Shown in pieces: positions 33,441 to 40,961 of a DNA stretch of 64,000 nucleotides; position 1 is the first letter of the stretch; each line of letters starts with the position of its first letter. The position numbers and the translations under genes are program-made. Under the pieces are notes generated by a model that saw only the letters and a list, made by a program, of their open reading frames with translations, was not told the DNA's origin and did not search any database. The DNA is taken from the NCBI GenBank assembly GCA_021234155.1, contig JAJEKV010000049.1:7970036-8034035 (forward strand). The letters run 5' to 3'. The DNA comes from Isoetes taiwanensis. Taxonomy: Eukaryota; Streptophyta; Lycopodiopsida; Isoetales; Isoetaceae.

Positions 33441-34954
33441 CGGTAAGACGGGTTGTCTTCGAGGAACTTCTTAACTTGGGCCGTTCCTACCGAATGACCC
33501 AAGTTCCTGATGACGCTTGCTGACGAGCCGCCCTGCAAGGCTCTCGCTTGACTCTTCCACCTAGCTCGGCGGTTTTGTAAGGGCCGCGGTCACCGCCAAT
33601 CTCGCCTGCCGTCGATGGGGTATGGCGAAGTCGAAGAGGTCCAGTGCCATTGCCCTCTTGACTAGGACAGCATAGTCGACGTTTGCCGCTATTCGAGCAT
33701 GCCTGCCGAAGCCTGAGAGTGCAATCAGCATGAACACCCCTTCTTCACCTTTGGGGCTGAACTTGCGGTGTACCACCGCTATTCTCCCGTCTAGCAGCAG
33801 TGGCAGGTAGTACCTCAGGGATCTGTCGTTGTGTGTCGCGGAAGATTCTCCACTTGTTTGGCCTCCTGCTCTATGCCACCGGCTGTGATTCGCCGACCTC
33901 TATCTCGGTGAGCTCGGTGAAGTAGTCTTCAATTGTGGAGTCGACTTCGCCTGAGGTCGATTCCCGCTCCTCTTGCTGGGGGTGGTGTCAAAGGCCTGGG
34001 CATTAGGATGCTCGTGGTCTTCCCACGGATCCCCATCTGTTCTTGGAGGGCGAGGAACTCCTCCTCCGTTGGCAGCTCTCGCTCATCCATCATTTGCCTG
34101 ATGCTGCTGTAGGCCTGGATGTCGGAAGTCGACTCCCCTGTGTAGGTGTCAGCCTCCCTCACTTGAAGCGGAAAGTCCAGGCTCGGGGACGATGAAGTCG
34201 CCCAAGTCGGACTGCCGTAGCTGGTGGAGCGATTCATCAATCGAGCTCCCTCCCCGCATTCGGGAAGGTTACGGATGTCGAGGAGGAGTAGATACTCCTC
34301 TCGTTGATGATGATAGGGGCTAGGCTTGTGATGCCTAGCCCAAGTGGGGAGCAACTCGATAGTCCGCCGGCTACGCGCCGAAGTTGACCAGCTCCTGTTC
34401 TGCTTGTTGCCGTTCTTCTTCTAAGTCGAGCTCTGTGTACTTATTGTCGTCCAGGCTCCTCTTCTTCTTCCTCTGCTTCTTCGCTCTTTAGCGTCTTGCG
34501 AGAAGCATCTGCTCCTCACGCTCTTGTTTGCTATGGAGTCCACCTCCATCGGAGGGATAGAGGTTGCCCCCATTGGGTTTTCGGCGCGGTGGGACAAGAA
34601 AATAGCTAGGGCGGCGGTGTATGAGAAATACTTGGTCCTGTTGGCTGCCAGGACCATGTAGTCTGGCAGCCTCTGCGCCTTGTTAGTTAGGTACTTGGCG
34701 ATATTGGGGACATCACCCAAGGCTGCTTGAAGGGATGGGCGGGGAACGAAATATCCTATGCAAGGGGGAACCTGAACAAGGGAGGGTCCTACCCTAGCCT
34801 GAAACTCTGCTAACACTTGCCTATATGCTGGGGTTGCATTTAGCGTAGCTTGGATATCAATTTCTTTCCCAAAGACTTGGAAGATGTCGTTGACATCCGC
34901 ATCTGCAGCATGGGCACTGGCGCTGTACCATCGCCTGAAGTCAGCAGTGGCCAT
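33441..34954 (-). pseudogene. OUTER accessory gene 2 (ORF2), counterpart of INNER ORF2
   Basis: Minus strand, starting MATADFRRWYSAS at 34954 just below a TATA box at 35039-35046. It is open to 34421 (FVPRPSLQAALGDVPNIAKY; YMVLAANRTKYFSYTAALAI), then shifts. 34354-33929 holds a linker (MDERELPTEEEFLALQEQMG), and 33776-33561 a C-terminal domain (VHRKFSPKGEEGVFMLIALS; VLVKRAMALDLFDFAI). Position, length, start MA...WY and the pattern of the C-terminal domain match INNER ORF2 (20144-21529), although identity is low. Function unknown; no known retroviral or plant domain recognised. Confidence 0.65.
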
Positions 34955-35038
34955 TGATCTAGCGAAGAAGGGAGTGTCAAACGGATGCAGAAGCACCTTA
35001 GGGAGCTGGAAGATCGCCTAAGCAGTGAAGAGCAAACT

Positions 35039-35046
35039 TATTTATA
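35039..35046 (-). promoter_or_regulatory. TATA box of OUTER ORF2
   Basis: On the minus strand CTATAAATAAG, a consensus plant TATA box about 90 bp above the ATG at 34954. It is preceded by two copies of the 67 bp palindrome. Confidence 0.65.
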
Positions 35047-35226
35047 GAAAAAGGGAAAACCCTAATTTTTGGATGACCTAACATTTACTGGGATTGGGTG
35101 ATTCTGATCTATTAAAGGGTGCAATTGAGAGTTTGAAGACTACTTCTAGGGTTGGAGCATGCTAAGATGGGCTAACGAACCTATTGCAACAATTTGAAGA
35201 TCATTTGGTGAAGAAATTGGGGCGAG

Positions 35227-35293
35227 GTCTCACACGTTGCGCCCAGACCGATAATGAAAAGTTCATTTTCTGTCCTGGCGCGACGTGTGAGAC
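35227..35293 (-). repeat. 67 bp palindromic element, copy A (upstream of ORF2 TATA)
   Basis: Ends GTCTCACACGTTGCGCC and GGCGCGACGTGTGAGAC, which pair over about 17 bp with one T/C difference. The interior (ATAATGAAAAGTTCATTTTC) is itself partly palindromic. One of four copies. Confidence 0.85.
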
Positions 35294-35425
35294 ATAGGTT
35301 CTAAATGGGCTAAACTTAATCAATTTGGCTAATCTAAGGCTGTAATTCTACTAAACTCGCCAAGTTAGGCAGAATTGACCCCTTATTTGGTCGATTTGGA
35401 GCAGTTTTGGGCATTTTTGGGCATG

Positions 35426-35492
35426 GTCTCACACGTTGCGCCCAGCCCGAAAATGAGAATCTCATTTTCTGTTTTGGCGCGACGTGTGAGAC
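35426..35492 (-). repeat. 67 bp palindromic element, copy B
   Basis: Same ends as copy A; starts 199 bp from it (35227 to 35426). Confidence 0.85.
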
Positions 35493-35636
35493 ATCGTCTC
35501 AATTTTGCTCAAAAACTCTAATTTGACCAAAACAAAAGCTAGAATTCATTTTCTTAACCTATTTAAACAAGATTAGGCACATTATTTACCCACAAAATTC
35601 TTTATATTAACAAAATTTTCTGTTATTTACAAAATC

Positions 35637-35905
35637 TCAAGGGCGTTCCCCCTTGATATGCCTGGCAAGATACATATCCTGCCTCATGAGGGTGACCCTC
35701 TTTGCGTGTCTTTGTCGCGGCCGTCAAATCTTCAAAATCGCAGACTATTTTTCGCCTCTGCTGCCTCCTGTAAGCACAGCAGCATTTCATCGGTCACGCG
35801 CATGTCCGTGTTGTACTCCTGGATTACTTCACGGACCAAGCGTTGAAACGGTGCCCGGGGGATCAAGAGTCTGGAAGTGCCGGATCTCCTTGAGGGCTCT
35901 GTCCT
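35637..35905 (-). pseudogene. OUTER-encoded CenH3-like histone H3 fold
   Basis: Minus strand, C-terminus of accessory gene 1. The pieces read in order as an H3 fold: ALKEIRHFQT (alpha-N, about 35895), LLIPRAPFQRLVRE (alpha-1, 35870), LLCLQEAAEA (alpha-2, 35775), an FEDL segment (end of alpha-2, 35730) and RVTLMRQDMYLARHIKG (loop 2 and alpha-3, 35695-35645), ending ERP and TGA at 35637. Frame changes occur at about 35865, 35760 and 35700. EIRHFQ, LLIP.APF and RVTLMR.D are features of plant centromeric H3 rather than ordinary H3 ([16 protein letters not shown]). Loop 1 is short, unlike typical CenH3. Homology to H3 is strong; the CenH3 affinity is suggestive. Confidence 0.82.
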
Positions 35906-36881
35906 CTAACTTTTTCCTGTTGGTCCGCTTCTTCCCTGGTGCTCTGGGAGGCTTGGGCTTTGGTGGTGGCGGCTTCAGGGTCTGACTCCTCGTCGGGTGT
36001 CCGCCTTCAATTGTCTGTACCCTGTGCTGCTGGTAATAGGCATTGTATGCCTCCCACTTCGCCATATAGGCGTTGTGCTCCTTGATCCTCTTCTGATAGA
36101 CCTTTACGGGGTCTATCACATATGCTTCCCGTTCGCGCCGGCGGGCTTTGACTCTATCCACGTCGGGGGAATGGTAGGGCTTCATGGCCTGTCGGTTCTT
36201 TGCTCATCAGGCACCACCTGCTCCGGTACCTCCTTCTCTGCGAGTGGGGGTTTCGAAGAGCTTGCCCCCTCTGTGTTGGGGACATAGTCCTCGTCCGAGT
36301 CGTCGGTAGAAGGGAGGTCTCAAAACGCGACGGCTCGTTGATGACCGGGGGCCCCGCGCCCTCTTGCCTACACTGTATCACCCTTCGCCGCCGCCTTAAA
36401 GCCCACATTGCTTCTTCGATTCGACTCGCCCAGAACTCACGGTTGGGTTGTCGCCCGGCTTCTCTTTGTCCTCTTCTCAGTAGCAGCTCCTATCTTCATA
36501 CTGGCGATGAAGCTGGCCTTAAAGATCTGCTTCTTCGCCGGGGGTAAGCCCCGAGGCTTTGCTCTGCCTCTCCTCTTCTTCTTGCGGGGGGCCCCAAACG
36601 GTTTGTTGTTCGACGGTCGGTATCCTCTACGCTCTCGTTCCTCCCTGCTTCTCCTTTCCTCCTCGGCGATTTCTTCGAGGATTTGCTGCATAATGTCCGA
36701 GAGCTCTTCTTCTATGACCTCCCGTCGGTGCGCTCCGGTTAAGTCACCCCTTAACGATGAAGATTCCCCTTGCAGGAGAAGGCGTTCTCGAAATACCCTT
36801 TGAATCAGTCCGGGGTCATTGTATTTGGATGATGTGCTTCAATGAGCTTCCCTACTTGATCTGTTTACGTTCGAGGGCCAT
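35906..36881 (-). pseudogene. OUTER accessory gene 1, N-terminal part of H3 fusion protein
   Basis: Minus strand. A candidate start is ATG 36881 (MALERKQIK), about 105 bp below a TATA box. The frame breaks early. Protein-like segments follow: an acidic helix (EVIEEELSDIMQQILEEIAE, 36720-36640), a basic patch (GAPRKKKRRGRAKPRGLPPA, 36590-36530), a helical YVIDPVKVYQKRIKEHNAYM segment (36110), and a proline/lysine-rich tail (KPPPPKPKPPRAPGKKRTNR) running directly into the histone fold. Like INNER, this is a long, charged extension ahead of an H3 core. At least three frame breaks. Confidence 0.65.
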
Positions 36882-36985
36882 GTTCGACGGTTCGCCGACG
36901 TCGAGACTCTGGCCCAAAAGATCGCCTTGGCAAAGAGAGCAAATTTTCTAAAGGGTATATAAAATTTGGGAGGGGGTTCGAGGTC

Positions 36986-36993
36986 TATTTATA
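36986..36993 (-). promoter_or_regulatory. TATA box of OUTER H3 gene
   Basis: On the minus strand CCTATAAATAGA, a textbook plant TATA box, 105 bp above ATG 36881. It lies inside the element, about 550 bp below the primer-binding site, implying a promoter separate from the LTR. Confidence 0.7.
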
Positions 36994-37068
36994 GGGGTCG
37001 ATTTTAGGTCAAACTTCAAGCTACCTTTCTGGGTTGCCTAAAACATCTAAAACACCTAATTAATCAAG

Positions 37069-37135
37069 GTCTCACACGTTGCGCCCAGCCCGAAAATGAA
37101 AAAGTCATTTCCTGTCCTAGCGCGACGTGTGAGAT
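37069..37135 (-). repeat. 67 bp palindromic element, copy C (upstream of H3 TATA)
   Basis: Same as copies A, B and D except that the right end reads GTGAGAT; it lies about 75 bp above the H3 TATA box. Confidence 0.85.
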
Positions 37136-37270
37136 ATGGTGGGACCCACTATCAAATTTAATACTTGTTAAGCATGTAACATGCCAATTCTACTGATTCT
37201 TAGCTTAAAATTAGAATTATCGAGTTATTTTACTGTGATTCATGACATTTCTTAATGTTCCAAGCTGAAT

Positions 37271-37337
37271 GTCTCACACGTTGCGCCCAGCCCGAAAATG
37301 AAAAAGTCATTTCCTGTCCTGGCGCGACGTGTGAGAC
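37271..37337 (-). repeat. 67 bp palindromic element, copy D
   Basis: Nearly identical to copy C in both stem and loop; the two start 202 bp apart. Confidence 0.85.
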
Positions 37338-37531
37338 CACCCTACTTTTTGAAGGTTGGCTCACCAATTTTAGTCTTTTTATGTTTTCATTCATTTTTAA
37401 CTGTTACTAGCTTAGCGTGAACTACAAAAATGAGAAAAAAAAAATTTCCCATTTTTCGAGGTTTAAGGATCCTATCAGTTAGTACTAATGGGAGCATGGT
37501 CAGTGCTTTGCTCTTGGTCACCAAGAACATT

Positions 37532-37543
37532 GCTCTGATACCA
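37532..37543 (-). promoter_or_regulatory. OUTER primer-binding site (tRNA-iMet)
   Basis: The plus strand reads GCTCTGATACCA, the reverse complement of TGGTATCAGAGC, one base from the LTR terminus at 37545. Confidence 0.95.
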
Positions 37544-37544
37544 C

Positions 37545-39574
37545 TGTGACGTCCGCTACTCGTATACGGTGCACTCACCGTATACAAACAGGAGTTCATC
37601 CCCCGTACCAGTGTTGTATCCGTACGGGTACGGTAACTTTCAAGTACTTAGCGTACCGTACCAGAGGTACGGTACGTACGAAATAAAAAATGCATTGTTT
37701 TTGTGTCAAATTTTGGTAGTTTTCAACACAAGTACGGTAAGTATTTTATAGGTACGGTACGTATTTTATAGGTATTTTTAAGGTATTGTAAGTATTTTAT
37801 AAGTATTTTATAGGTACGGTACGTATTTTATAGGTACGGTAACAACACTTTTTAACGTACTTGTTTTTTTTTCGGTACGTTAAAAACTCAGAGGTACGTT
37901 ACGAGGTATGATACGTAAAATACTTACAGTACCGTACAGGTACGGTAAGTATGTAACAACACTGCCCCGTACCAGCTCCGTGCCGATACAGGGCCCTCCA
38001 CATGACACTGCAACCGTGACGGGTTCCAGTGGGAAGAGTGAAGGGGTCATTTTACCCCGTCTCCCTCAGGGCCTACCCAGCTGCGGAAGCGTAAACATAC
38101 ATGTCAGTATATAGCATCAGCACATATCCACCTCGAAGGGTGGTCCATCACATCTGCATAAACAAGGTGAGCACAATACATATGGGGAGTCCTACCCAAG
38201 GCTCAGACTCAAGGGGTTGACTGACGGCTTGGGTCTCCAGAGTTCATTGCAGACAGAATTCATAGCAATGGATTTGGCTGGCATATGAACATGGCATAGG
38301 GTTGTCCACTCCATCCGCCCCTCCTGTGCACACTTTGCGTAGTAAATTTGAAAAGTGTCGGGACTGATTGTAGCCAGCATGGGATGCATAGCCAAAGGGG
38401 CTATTCCCCGGTTTCATCTCCCGATTCCGATGGGGCGGGAAGGGATCACTCCCTCGAGGAGATGTACCTGCCGACTCTAGGTGACTAGAGGGCCCCTTTG
38501 CCCGTGTTATTTGAACCCACCGGAAAGTGAACACCACTTCACGGGTGTCGAGTCCATGCCTTACCCTTTTCGGTGGTAAGCCATTAGACCTAGTCACAAT
38601 GATCCCAAAGTGGGCCTTACACACGGAGGGATCGTTCAAGAGTCGAAACAGGGAACCTCCTTCTTAGCCGGTCGGCCCCTTCACCCACAACCGTGTGTGG
38701 TTCTTGTACCTGAGGCGAATCTATAATGTGCTAGAGAGGCTAATCTAGGAGCATCTACTACCAAGCTTTAGGTCTCTACCCCCCTTCCCAATAAAAGGAG
38801 TTCATAGAGATACATCCTCTACATACATCACAGAAGAACTAAAGAACTATATCTAAGCTATATCATAGGGTTAGGTTCTTTAGTTAGAGTCTGGTATCTA
38901 GAGATCTAGAGAGCTGCTATGGGCAATTTAATAGGCTAAACCTACTGATTCTATGACTGAAACATGGTTTAAGCTATTAAATTGCCTAAATACCTGATCC
39001 TTGAGTGGCTCCTCCTGACCTGAGCTCAACCATCCTGCTGAAACGCTCGAATCAAGGGAAACTAATGGTGCAATTCTCCTAGGCAGAGTCTGGGAGGCGG
39101 TTTTGGCTCTTGAGGCAGCCAAGACAGAGCTCTAAAACCCTAGAAACGAAAAATGGGCAAGTTAGGGTTTCCCTCCTTAAATAGACATGGGGTTGGCTAG
39201 GGTTTCCAATTATCCCCTTTAGGCATGTGGGATAATTGGGAATGGGCCCACTTGCCTTTAATGGTTAGGTGGCAAAATGTGCCCACATGGAAATGTGTGC
39301 CCACATTAATGTGTACATTGGAAAATGTGCACATTAATTGCACCCTTGGGTATGGCCCACTTGGCATGAAGTGTCCATGTGGAAATGTGTGCCCACATTA
39401 ATGTGTACATTGGAAAATGTGCACATTAATACTAATGCACAATCTTAGCAAGTTGCCCCCTAGGGCTACTCACTTGGCCACACGTCGGCGTACACGTCAG
39501 TCGGAGTGGCGTGTACGCATGACGAGGCAGTACAGTATACGTCCTGGGACCGTATACTGTCCTGGAACGTCACA
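37545..39574 (-). repeat. OUTER 5' LTR (contains a MITE)
   Basis: 2030 bp, of which 364 bp is a MITE plus its duplicated target; the remaining 1666 bp matches the 1665 bp LTR at 12668-14332. At the high-coordinate end is a perfect 10 bp hairpin (ACAGTATACG...CGTATACTGT, 39532-39560); at the other end the GTATACGGTG/CACCGTATAC hairpin. A patch at about 38330-38720 differs from the other LTR mainly at CAG/CTG sites, while the flanking ~780 bp (38720-39500) is almost identical. Confidence 0.95.
37601..37972. mobile_element. hAT-like MITE with GTACGG repeats inside the OUTER LTR
   Basis: Element 37609-37964 (356 bp), flanked by perfect 8 bp duplications CCCCGTAC at 37601-37608 and 37965-37972. 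The terminal inverted repeats begin CAGTGTTGT on both ends (CAGTGTTGTATCC and, reversed, CAGTGTTGTTACATAC). The 8 bp duplication and CAGTG ends point to the hAT superfamily. The interior is made largely of GGTACGGTA/TACCGTACC words in both orientations with no coding capacity. The corresponding site in the other LTR (about 12720) is empty and holds a single CCCCGTAC, proving insertion after the element integrated. Confidence 0.93.
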
Positions 39575-39579
39575 AGATC
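39575..39579. repeat. Target site duplication of OUTER element, right
   Basis: AGATC, matching 12663-12667. Confidence 0.95.
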
Positions 39580-39757
39580 CATGGCCATCGAGAAGTTTGG
39601 TGCTCTCGCCCGTTCACAAAATTTTCGTATGATTAGACGGCAAGGGAGAAACATAGCCGGAAAAACGGGTTTTGGCCGGAAAACCCATTTTTTTTGCCAA
39701 TGTAACGCCGGAAAAAAGGGCACACCGGCATCAGCAAGACACCCCAAAAACTTTTTA
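39580..39757 (+). other. Possible start of a host reading frame at the OUTER insertion site
   Basis: ATGGCCATCGAGAAG begins at 39581, two bases right of the target duplication, in a good plant start context once the element is removed. The frame (MAIEKFGALARSQNFRMIRR) runs about 70 codons into the duplicated 1.2 kb segment. No family recognised; a short Arg-rich N-terminus could be an organellar targeting peptide or chance. Confidence 0.25.
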
Positions 39758-40961
39758 ACTAACTCACATACCTGGTGTCGCCTAATTCGGAGGTGACTTA
39801 GCCGTCGAATCACTCCATGAATTGTGGATATTTTCTCTAGATCTTGCTTCAATAACCACATTGCATCTTCCACAAACAAGTGTTTTCACTTGACCAAATA
39901 CTGAAGGAATTCCGACCTTCTTGCCTTCTTGAATGACTTATCAAGAAGGCTTTTGGGAACAATCTCATGTTGTTCCTCACTCATTTACAACAAAGTTGGA
40001 GTCTCCAAGATCTCCTCAGGATTGGAGGTACTGTTGGGCCTTACAACCCAACATATCAGATCATTGTGGATTCCATTTCCGTTAGTATTTCCTTTTCAAT
40101 CCCTTCATTTTTTATACCACTCTTGTTTTATTTCCTTAGTTGCACTAGCCTATATCCCATAGCTTTTCTGTATCTTGATCTCTTTCTTTCCCATTAGCCA
40201 ACAAAAAGCATAGACCTACTGCACTTCTGGAGCATCACGAGAAAGAATAAGCATAATATCCTCTTGAATTTATTCGCAACTAACCTTTAATATTCATTAT
40301 TTTGGGCAATTTCTTTACTGCAGTCGAATGCCCCATTGAAGACCTTGGAGAAGACCCCTTATGGAGAAACATCACCTAGGAATTGCTGAAGATCCATCAT
40401 GGACGAGTTCACTGCGATGCGACGTACACTCGTAGAAGATCATTGTTGAAGACCCCACCATGGGATGAGTTCGTGAATCCATTTGTAGAAGACTGTAACA
40501 TGGAGGATAATCTGTACAAGACCCTTATGGGGACATGCACGTAGAAGATACCACATGGACGTTAACTATAGAAGACCTCGTATTGAGGAAAAGCACACGA
40601 AAACATCTTAAAGTTCTAATATTCATCCTAAGCGATTTGCATGCAAAGCATATGACCTCAGCCATTTACCGTTCTGAGCAAATAAACAGATGGTAGCATT
40701 TTATTGTTTTGTGAGCAAGCACATATATGGCAATGTTTCATTGTTTTGGACAACTAGGTTTTAAGATATGACACTTGGGACATATCCTTTTCTTTGGCGA
40801 CGAAAATGCAGAGTAATCAAGATTACAAGGTTGCGAAGACATTTATTGGCACAACTTACAGAAATATAGCGCATGTTCTACTGGTTGAACAGAGTTACAG
40901 CAGTTGCCTTGCCCCCCTTGCAATTTTGAGACATGCTTTTAATACAGGTTATAATTTGTGC
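39758..40961. repeat. Second copy of the 1.2 kb duplicated segment
   Basis: Near-identical to 4053-5239 and including the same decayed chromodomain fragment (minus strand, 39763-40036). Contains an additional ~15 bp near 40452 (CCATGGGATGAGTTC region). Confidence 0.85.
39763..40036 (-). pseudogene. Decayed Gypsy chromodomain fragment, second copy
   Basis: Minus-strand remains of the integrase tail and chromodomain (FVEDAMWLLKQDLEK corresponds to PVEDATWVLKKDLVK in OUTER). By order and strand it could be the 3' end of the decayed Gypsy element at 43110-49075, separated from it by about 3 kb of other sequence. Confidence 0.7.

Larger units (their letters stand above)
12668..39574 (-). mobile_element. 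OUTER Gypsy chromovirus with H3 cargo, interrupted by INNER element
   Basis: Complete minus-strand LTR retrotransposon defined by matching LTRs (TGTGACG...TGACA termini), an AGATC target duplication, a tRNA-iMet primer-binding site at 37532-37543 and a polypurine tract at 14333-14345. In element order: 5' LTR, histone-H3 gene, ORF2, gag, protease-RT-RNase H, integrase with chromodomain, 3' LTR. The INNER element (16259-29456) sits inside the integrase gene, and a MITE sits inside the 5' LTR. Without these insertions it would be about 13.3 kb. The pol frame is intact for 673 codons, but integrase is frameshifted and has a stop, so the copy is not autonomous now. Confidence 0.95.

Noticed and set aside
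35227-37337. Interpreting the four 67 bp palindromes as a CRISPR-like array
   Set aside because: Plant DNA, only two pairs, very unequal distances, and no adjacent cas-like genes; their placement upstream of TATA boxes fits regulatory elements better.
37620-37950. GTACGG repeats as a simple microsatellite expansion of the LTR
   Set aside because: Exact 8 bp duplications and matching inverted ends show it is an inserted MITE.
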